A DNA stretch of 64,000 nt from Megamonas hypermegale (GTDB taxonomy: Bacteria; Bacillota; Negativicutes; Selenomonadales; Selenomonadaceae), in the NCBI RefSeq assembly GCF_900187035.1, contig NZ_LT906446.1, positions 124,001 to 188,000 of the forward strand, read 5' to 3'. The position numbers and the translations under genes were made by a program. Within the stretch, counting starts at the first letter, position 1, and each line of letters starts with the position of its first letter. Under the pieces are notes generated by a model, which did no database searches, was not told the DNA's origin, and saw only the letters and a program-made list of their open reading frames with translations. Shown piece after piece: positions 8,918-18,698 of this stretch.

Positions 8918-10069
8918 CTATTTTACAATTATTTGGTTAATCAGTGAGCGAAGTTCTCCAAAACCATTTTGGGCTAAAAGGTTATGTAAATACATATAGG
9001 AGACTTGAGCACCGATATAATTTCTAAAATCATTGAATAATTTTCCATTAAGGTCATTTGAAGAAAAATTATAATCTTTTTGAGCAATTTCTTTTAAAGC
9101 TTCAACTACTTTGGTAGCAGCAAAGCCACTGAGAACCCAATCGTGGTCACCAAGATGAACGATATATCCTTCTTGATGTTGAGGATATGGAATTTTAGTA
9201 CCAGATGTATCGAGTAAGCCGTATTTTATAGGATTTACTTGAGCAATGATAGAAGCAGCTTTTATCCAGCTGACAACTTGTTCTTCATCTTTAGGGCTAC
9301 CAGGATGATTATGGGCACAAGCTTGTGCGACTATTTCTTCAGCTGGCATATTACGATGAATTGCTTCAACTAAGCTTAAAATATGATGTGCACCTGTTCC
9401 AGCAATAGTATATTCAGTAAAACTTGTACCATCTGTATTCCATTGGAATACCCATGGTTTAGCTAAATCATGCAAAGATTGAGCAGAAAGAACGATATTG
9501 TTGTCTACTTCATAACCAAAGACTTGTTTATAAGTATTAACAATACCTTCAGAAATACTGAGATTAGCTGCTGTATGTGTACATAAGCCACCTGGGTATG
9601 GATGATGACTACTGTATCCACTACCAGGGCCAGAAATAAAATCTTGAGGTTTTTGACCATTATATGATGGAAAGAGTTGTTCAGGGCTGATAATTGATGT
9701 ATTTAAAAGATTTTCATCAGCTAATTTATTATAAATATTAGTAACATCGTTAGATGATGGATACATTTGCATAAAAGTAGGGCGAGTATCTTCTATAAAA
9801 CTAGCAGTTTTAGTGCGTAAATTATTATCTGTTATTTTGGAAATACATGTTTTGATATAATTTAAAGATGTATTGATGAGTTCAGATTTTTTTGCAGCAG
9901 TTTCAGCATTCGGTAAATTTTTTATGGAAATAGGTGTAAATTTTAAGGTTTTTGTGGCATTACCTTTAGCTAAAGCTGTGTTGGGTAATGTTTCTAAATT
10001 AAATAATGCAGCACCAAGAGCAGCACTAGCTCCTAATTTAAAGAAATTACGACGAGATATTTCGCTCAT
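8918..10069 (-). CDS. Tat-exported HD-domain protein
   Basis: A 383-residue protein with a twin-arginine signal (SRRNFFKLGASAALGAALF, near the N-terminus), so it is exported folded, probably with bound metal. The core has an HD-type pattern: HTAANLSISEGI, SAQSLHDLAKPW (the HD pair), then GAHHILSLVEA and CAHNHPG, giving the His/Asp ligands of an HD-superfamily metal site. HD proteins are mostly phosphohydrolases; an extracytoplasmic one is unusual and the substrate is unknown. I chose ATG 10069, eight codons inside the longest frame, because AGGAAG stands before it. Confidence 0.7.
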   Translation of the reverse strand: MSEISRRNFFKLGASAALGAALFNLETLPNTALAKGNATKTLKFTPISIKNLPNAETAAKKSELINTSLNYIKTCISKITDNNLRTKTASFIEDTRPTFMQMYPSSNDVTNIYNKLADENLLNTSIISPEQLFPSYNGQKPQDFISGPGSGYSSHHPYPGGLCTHTAANLSISEGIVNTYKQVFGYEVDNNIVLSAQSLHDLAKPWVFQWNTDGTSFTEYTIAGTGAHHILSLVEAIHRNMPAEEIVAQACAHNHPGSPKDEEQVVSWIKAASIIAQVNPIKYGLLDTSGTKIPYPQHQEGYIVHLGDHDWVLSGFAATKVVEALKEIAQKDYNFSSNDLNGKLFNDFRNYIGAQVSYMYLHNLLAQNGFGELRSLINQIIVK

Positions 10070-10240
10070 AAATACACTTCCTAACTTAATCATCTATTAA
10101 ATACGAACATAAAAATTTTGTAAGTTTAAGCAAAATTTAAATATCAAATATGTAATTTAGTATATAAGATAAATGTGTAGATTTTATTTAATGTTGTTGA
10201 AATTTCAGTAAAGTGTTGTAAATTTTTGATAAAGTAAATA

Positions 10241-10277
10241 AAAAAGCATTATCTATAAATAAAAGATAATGCTTTTC
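10241..10277 (-). terminator. Bidirectional-looking terminator
   Basis: AAAAAGCATTATCT pairs with AGATAATGCTTTT. The A/T tails let it work for the stalk-domain gene on the minus strand. Confidence 0.7.
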
Positions 10278-10293
10278 GGAGGTTTATATGAGT

Positions 10294-10770
10294 TTATTTA
10301 CTAACATTTTTTAAAAGAATTTGTGTATCAGTAATTTTAACTGCTGAAGGGTCGTTACCTTGAATTAAACGAAATACTTCAGCTGGAATATACAGACGAT
10401 TATTGATTAATAATGGTGCGCTACCAAATTCTGTTGGAGCAGTCATGCCAAGAGCTATGGTACTAGTAGCAGAATATAAATCTTCACCAATTGTCATAGT
10501 ACATTTCATAGTATCACTTTGAACAGTAGCTTTTTGAGTATCTTTATCCCAAGTTACAGTGAAACCGAGTTTATCACTAACACTTCGCATTGGAACGAGT
10601 ACACAGTTATTTATTATAATAGGATAATCATCGAGTTTTTCACCATTTACAATGATTGATTGTTGAATTACAGGTTTTGTTTCGTCACAATTTTTATCAG
10701 CAGCTGCTGCTGGAAAAATATATATGGCAAAAGCCAATGTACATATTATCATTAACCATAGTTTTTTCAT
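10294..10770 (-). CDS. Secreted stalk-domain (copper amine oxidase N-like) protein
   Basis: A 158-residue exported protein. The signal peptide (about residues 1-23, ending PAAAA) is followed by a copper amine oxidase N-terminal-like stalk domain: IIVNGEKLDDYPIIINNCVL, VPMRSVSDKLGFTVTWD and RLYIPAEVFRLI are typical of the beta-rich family. No catalytic domain follows, so it is a stand-alone stalk domain, probably at the cell envelope. Two cysteines (about 28 and 55) could form a disulfide. It is a single gene ending in the 10241 hairpin. Confidence 0.75.
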   Translation of the reverse strand: MKKLWLMIICTLAFAIYIFPAAAADKNCDETKPVIQQSIIVNGEKLDDYPIIINNCVLVPMRSVSDKLGFTVTWDKDTQKATVQSDTMKCTMTIGEDLYSATSTIALGMTAPTEFGSAPLLINNRLYIPAEVFRLIQGNDPSAVKITDTQILLKNVSK

Positions 10771-10980
10771 GGCATAACCTTCTTTGTAGTTTATACTTTT
10801 ATATTATAGTATTCAAGAAGGAAAATCAATTATAAATGAATTAAAATAAGATTAAAAATAAATTAAAGTAAAAAGTAATGTGATATAATAAAAATTATTC
10901 ATTATAAATGAAACTAATAAAAAGAGATGAATTAAATAAACAATTAATTTATGGGATTAAAATAGTATAGGGTGTAATTG

Positions 10981-13047
10981 ATGGATATTAAACAGAACGT
11001 ACAATACTTAAAAGGTGTAGGGCCTAAAAAAGCACAGGCTTTAAAGCGTTTGGGTATTGAAAACATATATGATTTGATGACGTATTATCCGCGCCGCTAT
11101 GAAGACCAAAGTGATATAAATGCGATTAGCAGTTTAAAAGCAGGGCAGATTGCCAATATTCAAGGTAAAATTGTAGCATTAGCCGATAAAAATACAAGGC
11201 GTGGTTTAAAACTTTTGACTGTGGTTTTAGCAGATGATACGGGGACTATTCAATTAAACTTTTTTAATCAAGATTATTTAAAGAAAAAATTAAAGCAAGG
11301 TACAATGATGTTTGTACATGGCAAAATTGGATTTGCTTATGGCGGTTATGGACAGTTGGCAGTGACACAAATTATTTCTTTTGATGTAGAAGCTGAAAAA
11401 TCAAAAGAAGATACACATTGTGCATTCATGCCTGTATACACATTGCCAGATTATATAAAACCAAAGGATTTTCGCAATTTAATCGAGCAAGTTATCGCCT
11501 CGGATATAGAGTTTAACGATATAGTACCAGATTTTATTCGCTCTAAATATCATCTTTTGATGAAAAAAGAAGCTGTAGAAAAAATTCATTTTCCTAAAAC
11601 TAAACGGGAGATAGAAGAAGCAAAACGCAGTTTGATTTTTGAAGAATTGTTCAGTATTCAAGCTGGATTATTATTTTTAAAAAAGCAACATACAACTAGA
11701 AATAAAGGCATAAAATTTTTGCCAAACAGTGATTTAGTAGCAAATGTATTAAAGGCTATACCGTTTGAATTGACACAGGAACAACAAAAGGTATGGCAAG
11801 AAATTTGTCATGATATGCAGTCTGAAACGCAGATGCAACGACTCGTACAAGGTGATGTTGGTTCTGGTAAGACTGTCATCGCTATTTTGGCACTTGTCAA
11901 AGCTGTAGAAAATGGTTATCAAGGTGCAATGATGGCACCGACTGAGATACTCGCTATTCAGCATTTTGATAAATTGCAATCCTTATTAGAACCACTTAAT
12001 ATCAAAGTTGGTCTTTTAACGGGAAGTCTAAAAGCAAAACAGAGGCGAGAAGTTGTAGAAGGCTTAGCTGATGGGAGCCTTGATATCGTGATTGGCACGC
12101 ATGCATTAATTCAAGATAATATCATATTTAAAAATCTTGGATTGGTAGTAACTGATGAACAGCATCGTTTTGGTGTAAATCAGCGAGCTAAATTAGAAGA
12201 TAAAGGTATTGATTTTTTGCCTGATGTATTGGTGATGACAGCAACACCGATACCGCGCACGATGACGCTCACTGTTTATGGCGATTTAGATGTATCATTT
12301 ATTAAACAATTGCCACCGGGTAGAAAACCTATAAGAACTTTTGTTCGCATGCCAGATAGGCGAGAGCTTATTTATAAATTTGTGCGAGGCGAAGTACAAA
12401 AAGGCAGACAAACATACGTTGTTTGTCCATTGATTGAAGAAAGTGAAAATAGTGATGCAGTATCTGTTGAGATGATTTATGATGAACTCACATCGGGTTA
12501 TTTATATGGCATAAGATGTGCATTGCTTCACGGTAAATTATCTTCAAAAGATAAAGAACAATTATTGTATGATTTTTTAGCAGGAAAAATTGATGTACTG
12601 ATATCCACTACAGTCATTGAAGTTGGCGTCAATGTTCCCAATGCTAGCATTATGGTGATTGAAGGTGCAGAGCGATTTGGTTTGGCTCAATTGCATCAGC
12701 TTCGCGGTCGTATCGGTAGAGGTGAATTTGCTTCGTATTGCATTTTAATCAATCGTGGGCGCAATGCAAATTCATTAGAGCGTTTGCATTTAATGGAAAA
12801 AATATCAGATGGTTTTACTTTGGCGGAAGAGGATTTGCGTCTTAGAGGGCCAGGTCAATTTTTTGGTTCTATGCAACACGGTTTGCCAGATTTAAAAATT
12901 GCTGATGTCTTAAATGATATAAATGTGCTGATAACAGCGCGTAAAGAAGCTCAAAAGGCTTTGGATTTTAGTATAGATAAAAAAGCGTTAGTTGAACTTT
13001 TGCAAATGCAATATAAAGATAAGTTCATAAAAATAGCTGATAACTAG
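10981..13047 (+). CDS. recG: ATP-dependent DNA helicase RecG
   Basis: Branch-migrating SF2 helicase that remodels stalled forks and Holliday junctions, 688 residues, the normal RecG length. The N-terminal wedge/OB domain (about 1-250) contains YLKGVGPKKAQALKRLGI. The helicase core has Walker A GDVGSGKTV, motif II as DEQH (RecG/Mfd-type), motif III TATPIPRT and motif VI QLRGRIGRG. ATG 10981 was chosen over the TTG one codon upstream; GGTG lies just ahead. It leaves 11 bases to the next gene, so the two probably form an operon. Confidence 0.95.
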   Translation: MDIKQNVQYLKGVGPKKAQALKRLGIENIYDLMTYYPRRYEDQSDINAISSLKAGQIANIQGKIVALADKNTRRGLKLLTVVLADDTGTIQLNFFNQDYLKKKLKQGTMMFVHGKIGFAYGGYGQLAVTQIISFDVEAEKSKEDTHCAFMPVYTLPDYIKPKDFRNLIEQVIASDIEFNDIVPDFIRSKYHLLMKKEAVEKIHFPKTKREIEEAKRSLIFEELFSIQAGLLFLKKQHTTRNKGIKFLPNSDLVANVLKAIPFELTQEQQKVWQEICHDMQSETQMQRLVQGDVGSGKTVIAILALVKAVENGYQGAMMAPTEILAIQHFDKLQSLLEPLNIKVGLLTGSLKAKQRREVVEGLADGSLDIVIGTHALIQDNIIFKNLGLVVTDEQHRFGVNQRAKLEDKGIDFLPDVLVMTATPIPRTMTLTVYGDLDVSFIKQLPPGRKPIRTFVRMPDRRELIYKFVRGEVQKGRQTYVVCPLIEESENSDAVSVEMIYDELTSGYLYGIRCALLHGKLSSKDKEQLLYDFLAGKIDVLISTTVIEVGVNVPNASIMVIEGAERFGLAQLHQLRGRIGRGEFASYCILINRGRNANSLERLHLMEKISDGFTLAEEDLRLRGPGQFFGSMQHGLPDLKIADVLNDINVLITARKEAQKALDFSIDKKALVELLQMQYKDKFIKIADN

Positions 13048-13058
13048 AAAGGGACAAA

Positions 13059-13742
13059 ATGGATAAAGAAAATAAAGTAAAGATAGCAATTCTAGTGATA
13101 TTCATAGCGGTATTAGGATTGATATATATTTTAAATCCTAATTTTTATAGTGAATTTTGGCATGTTGCAACAAGTGGTAATATGCAAGAAACCGTTGATT
13201 ATATAAATTCCTTTGGTGCATGGGCAATAATATTTAGTTTTCTATTAGATGTGCTAATCAATGCACTGGGATTTTTGCCTTCGATTTTCGTATCAACAGC
13301 AAATGGTCTGTTATTCGGCATTGTACCGGGGATAATTGTATCTTGGCTGGCTGAAACGGCAGGCGTAATTATTTCTTTCGTATTGATGCGAACGATTTTA
13401 CGTTCTTCAGCAGAAAAAATAATTGCTAAATCTAAATATCTAAAAAAAGCAGATGATTTCAGTGGCAAAAATGGTTTTAAGGTAATGCTTATATTACGTG
13501 CTATGCCGTATTTTCCATCGGGAATTTTAACAGCTTTAGGTGCGGTAAGCAGAATAAGTTTAAAAGATTATGCCCTTGCCAATTTGATTGGTAAATTTCC
13601 GTCTACTTCATTAGAAGTAGTTATTGGTCATGATGTTGTTAACTATCAACAGAATTTAGACCGATTAATGATTGTAATTGTGTTAGTATGTATTATTTAT
13701 GGTGCAATATGGTACTATCAGAGAAGAATGAGCAAAAATTAA
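13059..13742 (+). CDS. TVP38/TMEM64 (VTT-domain) membrane protein
   Basis: A 227-residue inner-membrane protein with an N-terminal membrane segment (about 8-25) and a VTT/DedA-like core. Family landmarks are GFLPSIFVSTANGLLFG, WLAETAGVIISFVLMR and the LRAMPYFPSGILTALGA loop. Relatives are implicated in lipid scrambling or membrane homeostasis; the exact role is unknown. It follows recG closely. Confidence 0.8.
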   Translation: MDKENKVKIAILVIFIAVLGLIYILNPNFYSEFWHVATSGNMQETVDYINSFGAWAIIFSFLLDVLINALGFLPSIFVSTANGLLFGIVPGIIVSWLAETAGVIISFVLMRTILRSSAEKIIAKSKYLKKADDFSGKNGFKVMLILRAMPYFPSGILTALGAVSRISLKDYALANLIGKFPSTSLEVVIGHDVVNYQQNLDRLMIVIVLVCIIYGAIWYYQRRMSKN

Positions 13743-13863
13743 TAAGTAAAAGTACTCGATTTAAGAAATTTGTTGCTTTTAAAGTCTTTTCACAGTATAA
13801 TATTGTTCATAGTTGATTAAATATATATTATAATAGAAGATAATATACAGGAGTTGAGAAATT

Positions 13864-14658
13864 TTGATTAAAGTAATTGTAAATGGTGCTCATGGTCGTA
13901 TGGGTAGTACCGTTGTAAATGCTGTTGTAAATGACAGCGAACTTGAACTTGTCGGAGCAGTTGATATCGTAGGTGGTATGGATGCAGGCGATAAAGCAGG
14001 CTGTGGCAAAACAGGTATTATAATTTCTACTGATTTACAAAAAACAATAGATGAAACAAAACCAGATGTTATGGTTGATTTTACTCAACCTAGTGTAGTT
14101 TTTAATACTGCAAGCTTAGCACTTAAAAATAAAGTTCGTCCTGTTATCGGTACAACTGGACTCACTGATGAACAAAAAGCAGAACTCGACAAAATTGCTA
14201 AAGAAAATAATACAGCATGCTTTATAGCTGCAAACTTTGCAATCGGTGCAGTTTTAATGATGAAAATGGCAGTGGAAGCTGCTAAATACATGCCAGATGT
14301 AGAAATCATTGAACTTCATCATGATAATAAATTAGATGCTCCATCAGGTACAGCACTTGTTACAGCAGAAATGATTAAACAAGTTCGCGAAAGCCATAAA
14401 CAAGGTCATGCAAATGAAAAAGAAAAATTAGCTGGAGCTAGAGGCGCTGAATACGATGGTATGAGAATTCACAGTGTTCGTTTGCCAGGCTATGTAGCTC
14501 ATCAAGAAGTTATTTTCGGTGGTTTAGGTCAGACTCTTACTATTCGTCATGATTCTATTGATAGAACATCATTTATGCCAGGCGTTGTACTCGCTTGTAA
14601 AAAAATCGTAGGTCTTAATGCTGGTCTTACCTGCAATTTAGATAAAATTATGGACTAA
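13864..14658 (+). CDS. dapB: 4-hydroxy-tetrahydrodipicolinate reductase
   Basis: Reduces hydroxy-tetrahydrodipicolinate with NAD(P)H in the lysine/diaminopimelate pathway; 264 residues, the usual length. The N-terminal Rossmann motif is VNGAHGRMGSTV and the catalytic/substrate loop is ELHHDNKLDAPSGTA (the HHxxKxDxPSGTA signature). The start is TTG 13864 behind CAGGAG. It lies 29 bases before asd, which supplies the pathway's entry intermediate, so the pair is probably co-transcribed. Confidence 0.95.
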   Translation: MIKVIVNGAHGRMGSTVVNAVVNDSELELVGAVDIVGGMDAGDKAGCGKTGIIISTDLQKTIDETKPDVMVDFTQPSVVFNTASLALKNKVRPVIGTTGLTDEQKAELDKIAKENNTACFIAANFAIGAVLMMKMAVEAAKYMPDVEIIELHHDNKLDAPSGTALVTAEMIKQVRESHKQGHANEKEKLAGARGAEYDGMRIHSVRLPGYVAHQEVIFGGLGQTLTIRHDSIDRTSFMPGVVLACKKIVGLNAGLTCNLDKIMD

Positions 14659-14687
14659 TAAATTAATATATTGGAGTAGTGATTTTA

Positions 14688-15722
14688 GTGAAAAAATATA
14701 ATGTAGCAATTCTCGGCGCTACTGGTGCTGTAGGTCAGGAATTTTTAAATCTTATTGAAGAACGCAATTTTCCATTTAATGAATTAAAATTATTAGCCTC
14801 TCATCGTTCTGCTGGTAAAAAAATTCAGTTCATGGGTAAAGAATACACTGTAGAAGAAGCGACACATGATTCTTTTGAAAATATCGATATTGCTCTTTTT
14901 GCTGGTGGTGCAGCAAGCAAAACATTCGCTCCATCCGCAGTAAAAGCTGGTGCAATTGTAATCGATAACTCTAGTGCTTTCCGCATGGACCCAGAAGTTC
15001 CACTTGTTGTACCAGAAGTAAATCCGCAGGCTATAGCTCGTCATAAAGGTATTATTGCCAATCCAAATTGCTCTACAATCATCATGGTAATGGCACTTAA
15101 ACCAATTTATGATTTAGCAAAAATCAAACGTATTGTCGTTTCCACATATCAGGCTGTTTCCGGTGGTGGTAAAGAAGCAATGGCAGAACTTGAAACTCAG
15201 GTTAAATCCATTGTAGAAGGCAAACCAGTAGTTGCTAATATCTTGCCAGGTGCATCACTTCCAAAACATTATCAAATTGCATTTAACTTAATTCCACAGA
15301 TTGATGTGTTCCAAGATAATCTTTACACTAAAGAAGAAATGAAAATGATTAACGAAACACATAAAATCATGGAAGATGATAATATCGGCATCACTGCTAC
15401 AACTATTCGCGTACCAGTATATCGCAGTCATGCAGAATCCATTAATATTGAATTAGAAAAAGAAGTTAGCCTTGAAGACGTAAAAGAAGCTTTAAGCAAA
15501 TTTGATGGCGTAACTGTTCATGATAATCCAGCAGAAATGGAATATCCAATGCCACTCATGACTTCTGGTAAAAATGATGTATATGTAGGTCGTATCCGCA
15601 AAGATTATTCTATCGCTAATGCTTTAAATCTTTGGGTTTGCGGTGACCAAATCAGAAAAGGTGCAGCACTTAATGCACTTCAGATTGCTGAATACATGAT
15701 TGAACATGATATGGTAAAATAA
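14688..15722 (+). CDS. asd: Aspartate-semialdehyde dehydrogenase
   Basis: Makes aspartate semialdehyde from aspartyl phosphate with NADPH, feeding lysine, methionine and threonine synthesis. 344 residues. The Rossmann motif ILGATGAVGQEFLNLI, catalytic Cys in NPNCSTI (about residue 126) and the active-site His in PVYRSHAESI are present. GTG 14688 was preferred because GGAG at 14673-14676 is too close to the upstream GTG at 14679. Confidence 0.95.
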   Translation: MKKYNVAILGATGAVGQEFLNLIEERNFPFNELKLLASHRSAGKKIQFMGKEYTVEEATHDSFENIDIALFAGGAASKTFAPSAVKAGAIVIDNSSAFRMDPEVPLVVPEVNPQAIARHKGIIANPNCSTIIMVMALKPIYDLAKIKRIVVSTYQAVSGGGKEAMAELETQVKSIVEGKPVVANILPGASLPKHYQIAFNLIPQIDVFQDNLYTKEEMKMINETHKIMEDDNIGITATTIRVPVYRSHAESINIELEKEVSLEDVKEALSKFDGVTVHDNPAEMEYPMPLMTSGKNDVYVGRIRKDYSIANALNLWVCGDQIRKGAALNALQIAEYMIEHDMVK

Positions 15723-15733
15723 TTGATGAATAA

Positions 15734-15766
15734 AAAACAGGAGCCAAAATGGTTCCTGTTTTTTTG
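15734..15766 (+). terminator. Terminator after dapB-asd
   Basis: AACAGGAGCC pairs with GGTTCCTGTT around AAAAT and is followed by a T tract. Confidence 0.85.
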
Positions 15767-15801
15767 TATAGAATTTAAATATAAAGATAGGAGGTATGAA
15801 T

Positions 15802-16521
15802 ATGGAAAGTAAAATAGCAAAAGCGATAAATTTAAGCACGCAACCTGTAGCCGTATTTCGTTCAAATGAAAATATCGAAGATGCCTTGCGCTTTAAAGAT
15901 GGCGTTTGGGGATGTGTTGTCGCACTATTAAATGCAGCTTCTAAAGGGAAAACAGCTATTTCATCATTAGAAACGACAACTTGCATGGGTGGAAGAGCAG
16001 GTTTAGGCTTAAAGGATTATGATTTAGGATATATTGAATATTTTTTGTCTATAGGCACAAAAGATGGCAAAGAAGGAGAATGTTACAAGAAAAATCCTGA
16101 AATTGCTCGATATTTTATAACGAATGTGCCTAAAATTCCAGCTAAAAAATATGTAGTATTTAAGCCACTTGATAAATTAAATGAAGAAGAAATACCGGAA
16201 ATAATCGTGTTTTTAGTAAATGCTGACCAGCTTTCAGCTTTAGCCACTTTAGCCAATTATGATAAAAAAACACAAGATAATGTAGAACTTAAATTTGGCG
16301 CAGGTTGTGCGCAGTCTATTTTATACGCTTTAAAAAATTATGAAGAACACAGTGATAAATGTACGATTGGACTCACTGACCCATCAGCACGCAAGTGCAT
16401 AAGTTCAGATATTTTGTCTTTTAGTATGCCGTATTATCGTTATTTAGAATTAGAAATGCAAGTTGAAGAAAGTTTTTTGACGAAAATGACTTGGAATAAA
16501 ATTAAAAATCGCATAAAGTGA
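15802..16521 (+). CDS. DUF169 family protein
   Basis: A 239-residue protein resembling the DUF169 family that is widespread in anaerobes. The typical N-terminal start is [14 protein letters not shown]; conserved small-residue and cysteine stretches follow ([38 protein letters not shown]). Function is not established; the cysteines suggest a metal or cofactor site. ATG 15802 was chosen because AGGAGGT at 15789-15795 abuts the earlier ATG at 15796. Confidence 0.75.
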   Translation: MESKIAKAINLSTQPVAVFRSNENIEDALRFKDGVWGCVVALLNAASKGKTAISSLETTTCMGGRAGLGLKDYDLGYIEYFLSIGTKDGKEGECYKKNPEIARYFITNVPKIPAKKYVVFKPLDKLNEEEIPEIIVFLVNADQLSALATLANYDKKTQDNVELKFGAGCAQSILYALKNYEEHSDKCTIGLTDPSARKCISSDILSFSMPYYRYLELEMQVEESFLTKMTWNKIKNRIK

Positions 16522-16529
16522 TTTATATT

Positions 16530-16562
16530 TAAAAGAAGAGATTTTTTAATCTCTTCTTTTTA
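16530..16562 (+). terminator. Terminator
   Basis: AAAGAAGAGATT pairs with AATCTCTTCTTT and a T run follows. Confidence 0.8.
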
Positions 16563-16563
16563 C

Positions 16564-16591
16564 TTGCATAAAAAATATAAGCGTATATAAT
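16564..16591 (+). promoter_or_regulatory. Sigma-A-type promoter for MFS gene
   Basis: TTGCAT (16564-16569) and TATAAT (16586-16591) are spaced by 16 bases. The palindrome at 16612-16623 lies just downstream. Confidence 0.55.
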
Positions 16592-16611
16592 ATAAGATTA
16601 ATATAGAAATC

Positions 16612-16623
16612 GAAAACGTTTTC
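16612..16623. promoter_or_regulatory. Perfect palindromic operator GAAAACGTTTTC
   Basis: A 12-bp perfect palindrome with a central CG, the form recognised by LacI/GalR-family repressors (CcpA cre-like). It lies downstream of the predicted -10 box and would block the MFS gene when occupied. The regulator is not encoded in the window. Confidence 0.5.
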
Positions 16624-16670
16624 TGTATTGATTTTATATTTTACTTTAAAGAATGGAGTGAATTTCTTAA

Positions 16671-17900
16671 TTGGCTGTAGGAAAAAATTATTCATTATTA
16701 CCAGTATTTACGCTTGTATTACTAAGTTTTATTTTAGGAACTAGTGAATTTATCGTTGTCGGCATTTTATCTGATATAGCGCAGGATATCGGCTGTTCAA
16801 TAGCTATTGCGGGCAATCTGATTTCTTTTTTTGCATTTGCTTATGCAGTGGGAACGCCATTTATCACCGCTTTTTTAAGTCCATTTAATAGATATTATAC
16901 TTTACTTGGATTAACGGTAGGTTTTATTTTTAGTAATATACTTTGTGCTATTGCGCCGGATTATTTTATTTTAATTGTAGCGCGTATCATTACAGCAATT
17001 ATTTCTGGTACGATTTTGTCTGTATCGATGACTTTTTCCACAGATATTGCTTCACCGCAAGACCAAGCGAAAGTAATCAGCTGGATTTTTTCAGGCTTTA
17101 GTGTATCTTCCATTTTTGGTGTTCCAATTGGTACTCTTATTTGCCAAGCTTTTAATTGGCGCACTACATTTATTACATTATCAATATTTAGTGTAATAAT
17201 TTTATTTATGTTATGGCGTTTTTTGCCTAATGTTGGTAAAGGTGCAAAAAATAATTTAATGAGTCAATTTTCACTGTTTAAGAGTGTACGCATTCAATAC
17301 GGTATGTTAATGGTAATCTGTGGTGCAGCTGGCAGTTATGTATTTTATACTTTTATGACGCCGTTTATCATACAAGTTTTGCAAGTTCCTGCTATGGAAA
17401 TCAGTCTTATTTTGAGTATTTTCGGTATATCGACTATCATTAGTAATTTGCTTTCGGGTAGAATTGCTGGAATGGGTGGAATAAAGAAAATGCCAATAGT
17501 GTATTGCGTTCAGGCAATTTGTTTAATTGCTATTTTTATTACATCACATTCTACTATATTAGGATTAGTAAATATCATGGTTATCGGCATCATGATGTAT
17601 TTGCAAAATGCTCCAGCTCAGTTACATTTTTTGCGCACGGCAAAATTGGAAAAACCGAGTGCTTTATCGCTCGCTTCAGCATTAAATCCTGTTTCATTTA
17701 ATATCGGTATTGCGATAGGTTCAACGCTTGGAAGCTTGATTATAACTTTCGTTGAAATGCCATATATTGGTGTCGGTGGAGCTATATTTGCATTTTTCGC
17801 TATGTTTGCTAATCTGTATTTGTTAAAAGATATGACGAAGATGAGTAAACGCTCTAGTAGTAGATTATCTGATTTAAAAATGAATAAAAGTAATATGTAA
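16671..17900 (+). CDS. MFS transporter (DHA1/AraJ-like efflux)
   Basis: A 409-residue inner-membrane protein with about twelve hydrophobic segments. The start TSEFIVVGILSDIAQDIG and the SGTILSVSMTFSTDIA segment resemble the AraJ/YdhP sugar or drug efflux branch. The start is TTG 16671, about 12 bases after GGAG. The LacI-type palindrome upstream suggests that a small-molecule-responsive repressor controls it. Substrate is unknown. Confidence 0.85.
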   Translation: MAVGKNYSLLPVFTLVLLSFILGTSEFIVVGILSDIAQDIGCSIAIAGNLISFFAFAYAVGTPFITAFLSPFNRYYTLLGLTVGFIFSNILCAIAPDYFILIVARIITAIISGTILSVSMTFSTDIASPQDQAKVISWIFSGFSVSSIFGVPIGTLICQAFNWRTTFITLSIFSVIILFMLWRFLPNVGKGAKNNLMSQFSLFKSVRIQYGMLMVICGAAGSYVFYTFMTPFIIQVLQVPAMEISLILSIFGISTIISNLLSGRIAGMGGIKKMPIVYCVQAICLIAIFITSHSTILGLVNIMVIGIMMYLQNAPAQLHFLRTAKLEKPSALSLASALNPVSFNIGIAIGSTLGSLIITFVEMPYIGVGGAIFAFFAMFANLYLLKDMTKMSKRSSSRLSDLKMNKSNM

Positions 17901-17905
17901 AAATA

Positions 17906-17941
17906 AGAAAGCACTTTGAATAAATTTCAAAGTGCTTTTTG
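17906..17941. terminator. Terminator between convergent genes
   Basis: AAAGCACTTTGAA pairs with TTCAAAGTGCTTT and serves the MFS gene and possibly thiT in reverse. Confidence 0.8.
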
Positions 17942-18556
17942 TCATCTATGTTTCATTAATGTTAAAAATCGCTTTATCGGTAAAAGTTTTAATAAAATTA
18001 AACAAATGATGAGTTCAGGTACTAAATAAGAGGCATTAAATATCAATGAATAAGCATAAATTGAAGTTCCTTCAGGAACGTAACTGCCGAAAAATACGAC
18101 GCCTGAAATAAAATGACAAATAAATCTGGCTACAATGCCAACCGTAGCGCCGAGATAAATATTTTTAGAAAAATAACCAGCCAGACCAAGTGCCATATAC
18201 GGTAATGGATAATCAAATAATACTTGTAGCGGTGATAAAATAAATGGGTCTTGAATTAAATTTAAAAGTCCGTAACAAAATCCAGTTAAAAATCCAACGG
18301 CTGGGCCGTAACAAAAAGAGATGAGTAATAATGGCAACATACCGCCAGGTGTCACACTGCCACCTTGAGGCAGATGGTATAGTTTAATCATATGTAAGAC
18401 TACAGCAAGGGCAATCATTAAGCCAAGTTGCATGACCATTTTTGTCGTAAAATGGATTTTTTTCATATAGATGAATGCTGCAATTAAGATTAATAGTGCT
18501 ATTAAAGCCAAAATAGAATTTGGATTGCTGATAATAGCAGAGAGATTTTCCAACAT
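17942..18556 (-). CDS. thiT: Energy-coupling-factor thiamine transporter ThiT
   Basis: A 204-residue membrane protein with six hydrophobic segments, recognised as a ThiT/YuaJ-type S component. Landmarks are HLPQGGSVTPGGMLPLLLIS, YGPAVGFLTGFCYGLLNLI and QVLFDYPLPYMALGLAG. It would bind thiamine and dock with the shared ECF module, which is not encoded here. I looked for a TPP riboswitch in the 140 bases upstream and saw none, which is unusual for thiT. Confidence 0.8.
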   Translation of the reverse strand: MLENLSAIISNPNSILALIALLILIAAFIYMKKIHFTTKMVMQLGLMIALAVVLHMIKLYHLPQGGSVTPGGMLPLLLISFCYGPAVGFLTGFCYGLLNLIQDPFILSPLQVLFDYPLPYMALGLAGYFSKNIYLGATVGIVARFICHFISGVVFFGSYVPEGTSIYAYSLIFNASYLVPELIICLILLKLLPIKRFLTLMKHR

Positions 18557-18661
18557 AAATAGATACCTTTCTTTTGTTTATATTTTTTATAAATATTGTA
18601 TTATTTGCAGTAATAATTGTCAAAATGTGTTATTGATTTATATTATGTTTATAAAAAATAA

Positions 18662-18693
18662 AAGAAGCTACTATATATATATAGTAACTTCTT
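18662..18693 (-). terminator. Terminator after nfo
   Basis: AAAGAAG and a TA-rich stem pair with the reverse complement ending CTTCTTT; on the minus strand a T-rich tail follows. Confidence 0.7.
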
Positions 18694-18698
18694 TGGCA

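Noticed and set aside
18557-18698. TPP riboswitch for thiT
   Set aside because: I searched the upstream 140 bases on the minus strand for the conserved CUGAGA and ACCUGAUCUGG elements and saw neither.
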